A stretch of 64,000 bases of DNA from contig JAKSDI010000100.1 in NCBI GenBank assembly GCA_022360175.1, positions 124,001 to 188,000 on the forward strand, written 5' to 3'. Made by a program: the position numbers and the translations under genes. How positions within the stretch are numbered: position 1 is the first letter of the stretch; the number at the start of each line of letters is the position of its first letter. The notes under the pieces are model-generated. The model saw only the letters and a list, made by a program, of their open reading frames with translations, had not been told where the DNA came from and searched no databases. The stretch comes from Chitinophagales bacterium (GTDB lineage Bacteria > Bacteroidota > Bacteroidia > Chitinophagales > Saprospiraceae). Positions 50,135-57,903 of this stretch are shown piece by piece.

Positions 50135-50590
50135 GTTGTTTTCCTCCTGATTGGGTTAATTTCTGACATTCGACCGCCTTACGTGATTCGCATTGTCACA
50201 AGAAGGAATTAGCAGTTTTTTGCCCTTTAGGGACAAAAAATGCAATTCTTTACCCCGCCAGGGGCTTCGCCATTGACCATGCGAAGAAGGAAGGCAGAAT
50301 GCAAGAAGAAATTTTCCAACAGGAGAAAACGGATTGCCCGCTCTGGAAGGCAGGGTGACACGGAGTTGAAGCAGTGGGATAGCTTATATTGGAGATACAG
50401 CAGGAAAACGGTGAAGAAAGGGCTATTGTGCTTTATTTTTCGCCATTTCAGCGAAAGTAGGGATGTGAATGGTAGGGAGATTTTTGGGAGAATCGGCTGA
50501 TAGGGGCTTTTGGGTGTCCTACCACAATGCTCTGAACTTTAAAGAGGCGGAGTGGATAGGCGGTAAAAGAATAGAAATAATGGTCAATGA
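50135..50590. other. 456-bp gap without a convincing gene
   Basis: GC-mixed sequence between ssb and the M48-like gene. An 86-codon plus-strand frame (50240-50500) is very basic with no family and no ribosome-binding site, so I do not call it. The segment before ssb holds its GGAGG and probably its promoter. Confidence 0.5.
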
Positions 50591-51421
50591 TCACCAGAAA
50601 CGGCTGATTCGAGAATGATCCAGTTTGCCATCATCAATTTGCTGTTGAACATGTTCCAGGTAGCTTATTCGTTCTCTCTTTGAAAGATGGGGAGCGGATT
50701 CCGTTCTCTCTTCTTTTACAAGGGGAATATCAGATTTTAATTCTATTTCTGATCTTTTTCTTTCAACATATTTTGCATGACTTTCCAATTCTCTTTTTGC
50801 TGCATCTAAATTCCCTGATAATAGAAGCCCTCCTCGGTCAGCGTCCTGTTCTAGCATACGATCTACTATTCTTTGAGGGTACCCCAAAAGACTATTTGAT
50901 AGATTGGCAATCATTTCAAATAGGGCAATGGTTTTGAATAGCCCCCAGATGCTTTTTCCGTCCAGAAAGCCATTTTTGCCAGCGATACCAACTGCTGCCA
51001 GAGCTGTTAAGACAGAAGTGGATGACCGGAAAATTTCATTAATATTTAGAGTGCGACGTTGTAAATGGTGAGTGATTTCATGACTTAGCAAGAACCCCAG
51101 TTCATCTTCCTTTAAATCTTTCAGAGCGGCAGTCGTCACGGCAATAATACCCGTGTAAAAACGAGTAGCATTCATTATTTCACTCTCAACTACTGCAAGT
51201 TTAGGGCATTTGTTGATTCCTGCTTTATTGCATAAATTAGTGAATTGTGCATATAGTGCAGGATATCCTTCAGAGGCAAGTATATAGCGAGAAGAGTATC
51301 TTGTGCTAATCAATTGTGCTTCGACAGAAGTAATTTTAGCATCATTATTTGCGATTAATGAATAGCAAAAATCAGAGACACTTCTATAGAGATATCGTAA
51401 CATGAATAAGTTGTAGCACAT
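50591..51421 (-). CDS. M48-like zinc metallopeptidase
   Basis: 276 aa. HEITH at residues 114-118 (LLSHEITHHLQRR) gives zinc ligands His114 and His118 with catalytic Glu115. A third ligand Glu191 lies in EQDADRGG, the ExxxD arrangement of M48 peptidases. One or two hydrophobic helices follow the active site (about 133-150, 158-182). Such small M48 proteins are membrane-associated or cytoplasmic. It could start at Met7 (51403). It is unusual in a mobile element; role unknown. Confidence 0.75.
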   Translation of the reverse strand: MCYNLFMLRYLYRSVSDFCYSLIANNDAKITSVEAQLISTRYSSRYILASEGYPALYAQFTNLCNKAGINKCPKLAVVESEIMNATRFYTGIIAVTTAALKDLKEDELGFLLSHEITHHLQRRTLNINEIFRSSTSVLTALAAVGIAGKNGFLDGKSIWGLFKTIALFEMIANLSNSLLGYPQRIVDRMLEQDADRGGLLLSGNLDAAKRELESHAKYVERKRSEIELKSDIPLVKEERTESAPHLSKRERISYLEHVQQQIDDGKLDHSRISRFW

Positions 51422-51492
51422 TGATGTTACGATATGATGACAAGAAAGAGCGCCTTAAACGCTCTTTCGGATGCATGATTGAGAACTATGGA

Positions 51493-51669
51493 TTATCTAT
51501 GATTCCCGTGAACATCTGTATCCGTTCGTTTCCCGTGGATATCTCTGTTTTTATGATTTCCATGGATATCCTTATCCTGGTTACGATTACGGATATCCGT
51601 AAGATGTTTTGTTCTTCCTCCCATACGTCCGATTGACTTTGAAACTGATTTGATTTTGATTTTCAACAT
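51493..51669 (-). CDS. Tiny His/Asp/Asn-rich repeat protein
   Basis: 58 aa from ATG 51669. First half basic (KIKIKSVSKSIGRMGGRTK). Second half has a repeated unit: DIHGNHKNR, DIHGKRTDT, DVHGNHR. At the DNA level this shows as related repeats of about 24-27 bp at 51493-51590. His and Asp could bind metal ions. No family recognised. It may not be a real gene, but the repeated codons keep one frame. Confidence 0.4.
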   Translation of the reverse strand: MLKIKIKSVSKSIGRMGGRTKHLTDIRNRNQDKDIHGNHKNRDIHGKRTDTDVHGNHR

Positions 51670-51767
51670 GATAAAAGTTTTAGGTTTGGAATAATAACAA
51701 AGCTGAAACGGCAATGAGGGAAAGATTATTTTGAAGAAATGATTTTTTTTAAAATAAACGGAAGTTG

Positions 51768-52049
51768 TTAAAACAAAGAAAGCTGCTTTTGATCTCGCCA
51801 GTAAGCCTGCCATTGTGGGGATTGCGCCATTTCATCCAATAGTCCTGTTGCAAAGGCGACGGGACCTCCTCTTTTTATTACCGATTCTTTGGAAAGGTAT
51901 AGACTGCGATAACCTGTTTCAGAGTAGGGGAGTTTTTGGTTTGCTTTCAGTTGCAGATGACTGCACAGGCCGAGCCAATCTGCTTCATAGGTGATTGTGA
52001 CAGGAATCTCCTGCCACATCATTTGGTAGATTTCTAAATTATTCGCCAT
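51768..52049 (-). CDS. Small protein of element type
   Basis: 93 aa from ATG 52049, chosen because it starts 2 bp after the stop of the upstream gene. The sequence has YEADWLGLCSHLQLKANQKLPYSETGYRSLYLSKE and ends in ALFLDEMAQ-like helix (LLDEMAQSPQWQAYW). I have seen similar proteins next to DUF6876 genes on mobile elements but cannot name a family. No signal peptide. Likely co-transcribed with the upstream gene. Confidence 0.6.
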   Translation of the reverse strand: MANNLEIYQMMWQEIPVTITYEADWLGLCSHLQLKANQKLPYSETGYRSLYLSKESVIKRGGPVAFATGLLDEMAQSPQWQAYWRDQKQLSLF

Positions 52050-52050
52050 G

Positions 52051-52416
52051 TTAATATTCACGGGGTAAGAGAATGGTTTGATTGACCAGCCAGAGAGAAA
52101 ACTCTTTGAGAGGAAAGTCTGTATAGTCAAGCCTGAAGGAAGTTAGTTTTTGTTTATTCCCATCTTCTACCGTAATATGAGCACTTTGATTTTCATACAC
52201 GGTGATTCGCCAAAGCTGAAAAGGCTGATCTTTTAGTATTTTCAATGTTTGATTGAAGATGATATGATCCAGTAACCAATAACATTCAGCATGTCTGGCG
52301 AGATAGCGTACTCCTTCGGTATAGTGATATTGCTTCCATATATGCTGATAAATGGTTTCGCTTCCTGTAAATTGATCCAATTCAGCCTTTAATGCTCTGA
52401 TTTCCTGATTATCCAT
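52051..52416 (-). CDS. DUF6876-like protein
   Basis: 121 aa from ATG 52416, which has AAGGAG 6-8 nt upstream and is therefore preferred over two longer starts. Motifs FTGSETIYQHIWKQYHYTEGVRYLARHAECYWLLDHI in matching pieces, then YTDFPLKEFSLWLVNQTILLPREY: the DUF6876 plan. Function unknown; common on mobile elements. It is followed after 1 bp by the 93-aa gene. Confidence 0.75.
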   Translation of the reverse strand: MDNQEIRALKAELDQFTGSETIYQHIWKQYHYTEGVRYLARHAECYWLLDHIIFNQTLKILKDQPFQLWRITVYENQSAHITVEDGNKQKLTSFRLDYTDFPLKEFSLWLVNQTILLPREY

Positions 52417-52500
52417 GATTTTCTCCTTCATAGTGATTCGGGTTGGAAAGCTGCTGCTTTCAACCCTTGCCACGTGGCGAACGGGGGTGTGCAAACGGAA

Positions 52501-52568
52501 ATCAGAATCTTTTACATGGTGCGGGCGGGCCCGCTTTGCGGGACAACACGGTGCTGAAAGATTGTGAT
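52501..52568. repeat. Nested inverted repeat with CCCGCTTTGCGGG core
   Basis: ATCAGAATCTTT (52501-52512) and AAAGATTGTGAT (52557-52568) enclose CCCGC-TTT-GCGGG (52530-52542). It lies upstream of the DUF6876-like gene. Same core as at 29671-29683. Confidence 0.6.
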
Positions 52569-52598
52569 TGTAGTGCGCGGAGGGCGCAGCCCTAAGTT

Positions 52599-52898
52599 TT
52601 AAGAGGTATTGGACTGGAAGACTTCTATAATGGTTTTGATAGATACATAGAAAAGGACCAGCCCTGCGACTGCGATCTGAACACTTAAATTTTGAATTTG
52701 CGCCTGTAAATCGGGCTTAAAGACAAAGGTTAATAAGAGACAGGCGGTGGGAATCATTGATGCGGAAAGGGCCGCTTTAATGAGATTGGGAAGGTCAATT
52801 TTTTGCCCTTGATAATATTTGTAGATAATAATGCTAACAAAGACAAGAACCGCTAAGATGACGGATATTTGATTGATCATGCCGAAAAATTGAATCAA
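52599..52898 (-). CDS. Small membrane protein
   Basis: 99 aa with three hydrophobic segments: about 7-27 (ISVILAVLVFVSIIIY), 39-60 (IKAALSASMIPTACLLLTFVF) and 74-92 (VAGLVLFYVSIKTIIEVF). A holin-like or effector-like topology is possible, but no motif supports a specific call. The 295-bp gap after it (52899-53193) is A+T-rich with no clear feature. Confidence 0.55.
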   Translation of the reverse strand: MIQFFGMINQISVILAVLVFVSIIIYKYYQGQKIDLPNLIKAALSASMIPTACLLLTFVFKPDLQAQIQNLSVQIAVAGLVLFYVSIKTIIEVFQSNTS

Positions 52899-53193
52899 TT
52901 AAATAGAACTCTATTATTCTATTTTTTTTTCGGCGCGGGTGCCTTAAATATATTAATTCATTTTCTAAGTGCAAAATAAAACGAGGAGAAGTTTTCCATA
53001 GTGATGAAAAAGCTTAGAATTAACAATGCATAAATATTTCACTATCAATTAAGATGGGTGTTTTTTTATGTCATAATATTCTACACAATAGGTTCCTTTT
53101 ATAGAGTGATTGTAGATGCTGTCGCATTATACTTTGATTATGTTTTTTACATTTTTAATTAGCTTTTTCAGGTTTGATGATAATTCAATCTTT

Positions 53194-54111
53194 TTACATC
53201 TTCGCCCGCAGTGCATCATTTAAATCTGTATGCGGGGCAAATTGCTGACTTTGGGGAATGACTATTTTGCCAAAACCTTGCTGGAATTGTTGGGTGCCTT
53301 CCTTGCCTGCCCGGTTATTGTCAAAAAAGGTATGAATTTCATGGTAGTTTTTTTGGCGGATTATTGCTGCTGCACGATGGGAGGAGGAAAGAGAATGCAG
53401 GATAATGGCATCCCCAGCGAGGATGGGATGATGTTGCAGGGCGAGCAGAGAAAGAAAGTCAAGCATGCCTTCAAAAAGAAAAACGCGGTTTATCGGGCAG
53501 GCTTTTGGGGAGGGAATGAGGGTGATATCTCTGCCGCCCAGTGCGGATTTGAAAGCGTGTTTGTCAGACGCAGCCCGGACTTCAAAGCCACCGCTCTTAT
53601 TTTTCATGCCAAAAGCGAAATATTGCCGATTGGTTTGGCGGTTTTCATAGGTGATTTGATAAAGATATTGCTGGATCAATGATATGGGGATCTGGCGCTG
53701 GCGGGTGAGATAGGTTAGAATCACCGGGTGGGTGAGAGGTTGCTGTGCCGATAGCAAGGCTAATGCCGGTGCATGGGCGGGCTGCGCCCGCTGCTGACTA
53801 AAAGAAAAAGAAGGGGTAGGCCCCTGCCCTATCATTGTTTGTAACCATGCCAGCGCATCTTTTACTTGAGAGGGTTGCCCGTGGCTACGCAGATAATGAA
53901 TGGCAAAATCGAGACTATTGCCCCCCTGCCCTGCCCCGAAGTCGAACCAGGCATTTTTGAGCTGGTTGACATTGAAGGAGGGTTCTTTTTCCTCCCTAAA
54001 AGGGGAGAGATATTTATATTCCTGCCCGCCGCGTTCCTGAAGCTGTGGGGTATAGCCAAGCCGCTCCATGATCGTGGTAAGGCGGATTTGTTTGGCTTGT
54101 TGTGCGTTCAT
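53194..54111 (-). CDS. CHC2/Toprim-like DNA primase of the element
   Basis: 305 aa. The N-terminal half resembles primase zinc-binding domains of Bacteroidota elements: YLSPFREEKEPSFNV and AWFDFGAGQGGNSLDF (about 30-70), although the CHC cysteines are not conserved. The second half has Toprim motifs: LFEGMLDFLSLLAL (Glu, about 213-226) and FFDNNRAGKEGTQQF (DxN-x-x-G, about 262-276). It should prime replication of the element after transfer. Start ATG 54111; direct repeats lie just upstream. Confidence 0.8.
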   Translation of the reverse strand: MNAQQAKQIRLTTIMERLGYTPQLQERGGQEYKYLSPFREEKEPSFNVNQLKNAWFDFGAGQGGNSLDFAIHYLRSHGQPSQVKDALAWLQTMIGQGPTPSFSFSQQRAQPAHAPALALLSAQQPLTHPVILTYLTRQRQIPISLIQQYLYQITYENRQTNRQYFAFGMKNKSGGFEVRAASDKHAFKSALGGRDITLIPSPKACPINRVFLFEGMLDFLSLLALQHHPILAGDAIILHSLSSSHRAAAIIRQKNYHEIHTFFDNNRAGKEGTQQFQQGFGKIVIPQSQQFAPHTDLNDALRAKM

Positions 54112-54135
54112 GATGCATCTTTCACCGTATGAATA

Positions 54136-54168
54136 GATGGTAATTGCTATTTAGATAGTGATTGCTAT
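54136..54168. repeat. Direct repeat upstream of the primase-like gene
   Basis: GATGGTAATTGCTAT (54136-54150) and GATAGTGATTGCTAT (54154-54168), 18 bp apart. It lies between the primase start and the RHH gene, and may be an operator or part of a promoter region. Confidence 0.4.
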
Positions 54169-54188
54169 ATATGCTAAATAGATATGGA

Positions 54189-54449
54189 TTAGACTTCCGG
54201 TTTGTCCTGGGTGATGAGCCAGCCAATATAGTCCCGCAGGGTCATCTCTCGGATCGAGGCGTTAATTTTGGCTTGTTTATGATGCGATGGCTCGACATAA
54301 ATATGGGCCAGTTTGAGCGGTTTGTCAGATGATTTTGCATGGGTCTGATCTTCTGTTCCAAGGAGATGTTGCTGAAGCTGTTTTGCATCCTTGCGGAGTT
54401 GGTTTTCAGATAAGGGAGATTCAAAAATACTTTTGGGAGGTTTGGTCAT
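54189..54449 (-). CDS. Small RHH-like partner of ParA
   Basis: 86 aa. A disordered start (SIFESPLSENQLRKDAK) is followed by a short strand and two helices, KLAHIYVEPSHHKQAKINASIREMTLRDYIGWLI, in the ribbon-helix-helix plan. It overlaps the parA end by 1 bp, so the two are coupled. It probably binds the partition site or the promoter. It replaces the larger ParB of other systems. Confidence 0.65.
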   Translation of the reverse strand: MTKPPKSIFESPLSENQLRKDAKQLQQHLLGTEDQTHAKSSDKPLKLAHIYVEPSHHKQAKINASIREMTLRDYIGWLITQDKPEV

Positions 54450-55129
54450 CAGGCGTTCTCTGGTTGAAATTTTTGCAGGAATTCTTCGTAAAAAGGGGCA
54501 AATCGCTGGTTACCCTCTTTATGGTTGAGGATTGATTCAAAACTATGGGGTTTGGACAAGGCTTTGACATCGGATAAGGAGGTTTCAAACATGGGGACAT
54601 CCTGTTGTTTCATGAAAGCGATTGCCTGATCATTTTCGCTGCGGCGATTGCGTTTATTTAATACACCGTGATAGCTGAAATGATATCCTTTTTTGGCTTT
54701 ATAGGTTTGGATTCCCCGGATGAGTTTGATAAAACCAAGGGTGCTTAGCCCTTCCAGCTCACCGGCAACGACAGGGATAAGCACGGCATCGCAATAGGTA
54801 AGGGCAATGGTAAGCTGGCTGTCTTCATTGGCTTCGGTCACACGCGGGACATCGATAAAGATAATGTCATATTCGGTCCGTTTTTGTTTGATTTGCTCAT
54901 AAAGCTGTTCGGGACGGACGGCTTCGATGGGATAAGGAGGGGCTTGATTTGGGTAGAGATGTTGCTGTTCATAAGCCCGGTATTGGGTGGCACTTTGCTG
55001 GCTGTCCGTATCCAGAATAATGACTTTTTTATGTTGCCGGGTCGCCAGTGCGGTTGCCAGATGCAGGGTGAGGCAGGTTTTCCCTACCCCGCCCTTACGA
55101 TGGGCAATTGAGAGAATGGTTGCATGCAT
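54449..55129 (-). CDS. parA: ParA/Soj-family partition ATPase
   Basis: 226 aa. Deviant Walker A KGGVGKTC (residues 12-19), then Walker A' in IIFIDVPRV (about 90-98) and Walker B VLIPVVAGELEGL (about 137). The short length without an N-terminal HTH is the type Ib ParA class. It moves or positions plasmid copies with an RHH-type partner. Its presence implies that the element can exist as a replicating circle. Start ATG 55129. Confidence 0.9.
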   Translation of the reverse strand: MHATILSIAHRKGGVGKTCLTLHLATALATRQHKKVIILDTDSQQSATQYRAYEQQHLYPNQAPPYPIEAVRPEQLYEQIKQKRTEYDIIFIDVPRVTEANEDSQLTIALTYCDAVLIPVVAGELEGLSTLGFIKLIRGIQTYKAKKGYHFSYHGVLNKRNRRSENDQAIAFMKQQDVPMFETSLSDVKALSKPHSFESILNHKEGNQRFAPFYEEFLQKFQPENA

Positions 55130-55186
55130 ATGATGGCCTCCTGCGATAGAATAGCCATAGCATGGGGAGGATGCGCTGTAAACCTT

Positions 55187-55510
55187 CTAAAGAGAGAGTT
55201 TAGGAGGAAAAGAAGGAAAAGGGGAAATAGGGGGTATTCTCTATAAGGAATGGAATATCTATAAATGCTAAAACAGCTAAATGGCAAGAATAAGTAGAGT
55301 AGACAGTAATGTCTATATAGAAAGGGTACAGCTTATAGCAAGAAATTTCTAGATAGATACTTTAGTAGAAAGGGAAAGGATAGATGTAATAGTAATAATA
55401 TACTATAAAGCAGGATATAGCTATAGAGAAGAATTAGCTAAAGTAGAATAAGCCATCTATAGGGATGAAATTATCTATAGAGAACGAATACTCTAAAGAG
55501 AAGCAACGCA
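55187..55510. repeat. A+T-rich region with repeated CTATAGAGAA-type words (candidate partition site)
   Basis: Upstream of parA lie CTAAAGAGAG (55187-55196), CTATAGAGAA (55421-55430), CTATAGAGAA (55475-55484) and CTAAAGAGAA (55493-55502), with more CTATA and TAGA variants between. The DNA is clearly A+T-rich compared with both flanks. Type Ib partition sites are commonly such repeats upstream of parA; inference only. Confidence 0.45.
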
Positions 55511-55619
55511 TCCCATAGAATATTTTTATTTAGTCAGCAATGCTCGATCAAGAGCATAATGAAATGGGGTGAGCCGAAGGCGAACACTTTTTATCGTTCT
55601 TTTAGTAAGCAATGCGCCG

Positions 55620-55848
55620 TTATCCACAGGGGGGCGAGTGTTAACACTGACGTTAAAAAGTGTTAGAGTAGTGTTACGGGGTGGACATAGCTTTTTAAGT
55701 GATTGATATTAAATATTTATTCGGTTTGGGGGATTCCCGAACATGCGAACGTCTGTTCCCGAACATGCGAACGAATATTCCTGAACATGCGAGCGCCGGT
55801 TCCCGAAATATCGACCCGAATCAGAGGGGTAAATGAGACTTATCCACC
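55620..55848. other. DnaA-box-like sites near the iterons
   Basis: TTATCCACA (55620-55628) is a perfect DnaA box and TTATCCACC (55840-55848) differs by one base. Nearby AACAC/GTGTT words (around 55584-55675) form small inverted pairs. Confidence 0.6.
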
Positions 55849-55960
55849 GCCAATAAAGGGTGTTTTGGGGGTGGCGAGGGGGAATTTATTCCTGAAATAT
55901 CGAAAAAAACGCTTGTTTCCGGGCGTTGTGGGGATATATTGGTTCCTGAAATAGCGAAGA
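55734..55960. repeat. Iterons, candidate replication origin
   Basis: Copies of TTCC(C/T)GAAcATgCGA start at 55734, 55756, 55778 and 55800, exactly 22 bp apart, and two weaker copies at 55889 and 55943. The first three carry ACATGCGA; the last three have AATATCGA or AATAGCGA, like half-converted variants. They lie just before the rep gene and overlap DnaA-like sites: the plan of a theta-replicating plasmid origin. Rep probably binds here and may also repress itself. Confidence 0.8.
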
Positions 55961-55967
55961 GGGCAGG

Positions 55968-57005
55968 GTGAGTCAGAAGCAGGAAGAGTTGGCATTATTG
56001 CCAGAGCGCCATCCGACGAAGGATTTTTTCATTGCGGATATTTTTGATAATCTTCCCTTTAAGGATGATATGGCGTCGATGGAGCATCCGATGTTCAGCC
56101 TTTCCAAGAACAGGGATTTACGGCAGTTGGAGTATGTGAAGGGGGATATCCGGATTACGGTGGCGCCCAGTACCTATGGCTTGCCGACGATATTTGATAA
56201 GGATGTGCTGCTTTATTGCGGGTCGTTATTGATGGATCAGATTAATAAGGGGCAGATTCCACCGCGAACCTTGCGGATTTCCAGCCATGATTTGCTGGTG
56301 GCGACTAATCGGCCGACCAATGGGCAGGGCTATCAGCTATTGAAGAAGGCACTGGATCGGCTGAAAGGGGTGAGTATCAAGACCAATATTAAGACGAATA
56401 AGCGTGAAGTGACACAGGCTTTTGGTTTGATTGAGAGTTACCATATTGTGGAGAGTAATCGGGTAAAGAACCGGATGATTCGTTTGGAGATTACGCTTTC
56501 GGAATGGTTTTATCAGTCCATTCTTGGGAAGGAGGTGCTGACGATTAACAAGGATTATTTTCGTTTGGGCAAGGCATTGGAGCGCCGGTTATATGAAATT
56601 GCCCGCAAACATTGCGGGCGCAGTGCTTCCTGGCAGATTCATTTAAAAGGGCTGAAGGAGAAGGTGGGGTCTACTTCTTCCTTGGTCAAGTTTCGTTATT
56701 TTATTCGTGAAATTACCCGAACCAATTATCTGCCGGATTATACGATTGCGATAGATGCGGAGGATCGGGTGACATTTCGTAATCGGGAGACGGGTGCGCT
56801 ATATGTGGAGGTGGAAGATTTGCCGGCAATTCGGCCGGATACGATCAAGCGGGGAGCGCAGCTTGTGGCTGAAGCCGGAACCGGATGGGATTATGAGGCA
56901 ATCAGGGAACAATTTACCCTGCAAGTAATGAAAGGCTTTCGCCCGGATAATATAGACGGGGCATTTATCGGCTTTGTGAGAAAAAAGGTGGCGGCGACGC
57001 CTTAG
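55968..57005 (+). CDS. Plasmid-type replication initiator (RPA/Rep_3-like)
   Basis: 345 aa, start GTG 55968 right after the last iteron. Motifs: FIADIFDNLPFKDDMASMEHPMFSLSK (broken into pieces), PSTYGLPTIFDKDVLLYC, then LKKALDRLKGVSIKTN, and YFRLGKALERRLYEIARKHCG, matching the replication initiator protein A / RepA winged-helix family. It binds iterons and recruits host replication proteins. An initiator in an integrated element suggests a phase as a plasmid or help in restoring double strands after transfer. Confidence 0.87.
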   Translation: MSQKQEELALLPERHPTKDFFIADIFDNLPFKDDMASMEHPMFSLSKNRDLRQLEYVKGDIRITVAPSTYGLPTIFDKDVLLYCGSLLMDQINKGQIPPRTLRISSHDLLVATNRPTNGQGYQLLKKALDRLKGVSIKTNIKTNKREVTQAFGLIESYHIVESNRVKNRMIRLEITLSEWFYQSILGKEVLTINKDYFRLGKALERRLYEIARKHCGRSASWQIHLKGLKEKVGSTSSLVKFRYFIREITRTNYLPDYTIAIDAEDRVTFRNRETGALYVEVEDLPAIRPDTIKRGAQLVAEAGTGWDYEAIREQFTLQVMKGFRPDNIDGAFIGFVRKKVAATP

Positions 57006-57092
57006 AAGCGATCCAATCATTCATTTACGGCGCTATTTGGGTGCTTTTTCGCTCCAAATCCCACTCGCAAAGAATGATTGAATCGCTTCTTA
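57002..57092. terminator. Long stem between rep and a convergent small gene
   Basis: AGAAGCGATCCAATCATTC (57004-57022) and GAATGATTGAATCGCTTCT (57072-57090) pair over 19 bp with one mismatch. The inner part also pairs (ATTTGG with CCAAAT). It lies between convergent genes and should stop both transcripts. Confidence 0.65.
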
Positions 57093-57332
57093 GAGGTCAA
57101 TTTCTTTACCTTTATCTTTGGAAAGGTCGGTTGATTTTTGAGGGGGGAGCGTCGGGGAATAGCTGGCGGTGCGTTCTTTTTCAAATTGCTGGACGCCTGC
57201 ATGGAAGCCTTTGGCATAGGGGGTATCCTGCGGTTGCAGGCAATGTTGAAAATGGGTGGTGAGTTCAGAATCAAGCTGGCTCATTTTATAGCCGGCGTTA
57301 AACCCTCTTTGGAGCAGATCGGTAGCATTCAT
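57090..57332 (-). CDS. Small protein next to the excisionase-like gene
   Basis: 80 aa. Helical N-terminal part (MNATDLLQRGFNAGYKMSQLD), then KGFHAGVQQFEKER, and a proline/serine-rich tail. No family recognised. It overlaps the upstream HTH gene by 4 bp and ends at the long stem. Operon partner of the HTH gene, perhaps a recombination accessory. Confidence 0.6.
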   Translation of the reverse strand: MNATDLLQRGFNAGYKMSQLDSELTTHFQHCLQPQDTPYAKGFHAGVQQFEKERTASYSPTLPPQKSTDLSKDKGKEIDL

Positions 57333-57622
57333 GAGAAAGTGTCTTTACTATGTGTATCAATAAATTCGAGGATGGAAGCCCGGTCATAGAGAATGACTTT
57401 CCGGCTGGGTTGTGAGAAGCGGATTTTTCCTTCGTCCCGGTATTTTTGTAAGGTGGTTTTAGAGGTGATGCGCAGCAGTTGCATCGCTTCCTGATCACTG
57501 ATCCATTGATCCGGTGTTGGGGCGGTGTTTTTTTCTAGCCGTGCAATGACCTGGTCGATGAGTTGATAAAAGGCTTCCGATTCAAGGCAGATTACTTGCA
57601 GGTTACTTTCAACAGGTGCCAT
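57329..57622 (-). CDS. HTH_17/excisionase-like DNA-binding protein
   Basis: 97 aa. A short helical start, then the MerR-like HTH: WISDQEAMQLLRITSKTTLQKYRDEGKIRFSQ with a wing ending in VILYDRASILEFI. This is the Bacteroidota excisionase-type HTH often found near att sites. It lies 237 bp from attR and probably directs the integrase toward excision. It is read toward the element interior, in an operon with the 80-aa gene. Confidence 0.82.
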   Translation of the reverse strand: MAPVESNLQVICLESEAFYQLIDQVIARLEKNTAPTPDQWISDQEAMQLLRITSKTTLQKYRDEGKIRFSQPSRKVILYDRASILEFIDTHSKDTFS

Positions 57623-57790
57623 GGAGAATTGAGATGTTTTAGCTAAAATAGTAAAGAATTTCTACTAAATAGAAAGAATGTATCTTTGAGGTCTTGAGAC
57701 GGGATTTAGATATGCGTTAATGAAATGTTAAAACCTGGATCGAGAAGGGTCCAAAAGACAAGAGAGTAAAGCAAGTAAAAAGAGATGATT

Positions 57791-57813
57791 GTATGCAAAT
57801 GGCATGCAAATAA
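57791..57813. promoter_or_regulatory. Candidate integrase arm-type repeats, right end
   Basis: GTATGCAAATG and GCATGCAAATAA in tandem (ATGCAAATGGC, ATGCAAATAAA, 11-bp period). They match the left-end repeats at 20091-20111 in sequence, spacing and orientation. Confidence 0.55.
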
Positions 57814-57850
57814 AAAAAGAGCTACGAAACAAATTCTCGTAACTCTTTGA
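57811..57850 (-). terminator. Element-supplied terminator for tRNA-Asp
   Basis: On the minus strand AGAGTTACGA and TCGTAGCTCT pair (one G-U) and are followed by TTTTTTT. It lies just downstream of the restored tRNA-Asp, on the element side of attR. Confidence 0.75.
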
Positions 57851-57858
57851 TTGTTAAA

Positions 57859-57903
57859 GCGGTCCGGACGGGACTCGAACCCGCGACCCCCTGCGTGACA
57901 GGC
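57859..57903. repeat. attR: 45-bp direct repeat inside intact tRNA-Asp
   Basis: Identical to 19939-19983. Sequence beyond 57903 continues into the 5' part of tRNA-Asp, which is chromosomal. The element therefore restores the tRNA 3' end. Confidence 0.92.

Larger units (their letters stand above)
19939..57903. mobile_element. Integrative mobilizable, plasmid-like element inserted in tRNA-Asp(GTC)
   Basis: About 38 kb bounded by a perfect 45-bp direct repeat (19939-19983 and 57859-57903) equal to the 3' part of tRNA-Asp. It encodes a tyrosine integrase near the left end and an HTH excisionase-like protein near the right end. It also carries a MobF relaxase, a coupling ATPase, SSB, an ArdC-like protein, a primase-like protein, ParA and a plasmid replication initiator with iterons. 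No VirB4-type ATPase is seen, so self-transfer looks unlikely and mobilization by a helper more likely. Base composition is mosaic: transfer and replication genes are GC-richer than the flanks, while cargo at 31400-35550 is A+T-rich. Confidence 0.88.

Noticed and set aside
50240-50500. Plus-strand 86-codon basic frame
   Set aside because: No ribosome-binding site, no recognisable fold, odd composition.
55734-55817. Evenly spaced repeats that could suggest a CRISPR array
   Set aside because: The repeat unit is about 18 bp with 4-bp gaps at a 22-bp period, there is no room for spacers, and a rep gene follows directly; these are iterons.
55703-55954. Plus-strand 83-codon frame over the iterons
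   Set aside because: Its peptide merely reads the repeat array; the DNA repeats explain it.
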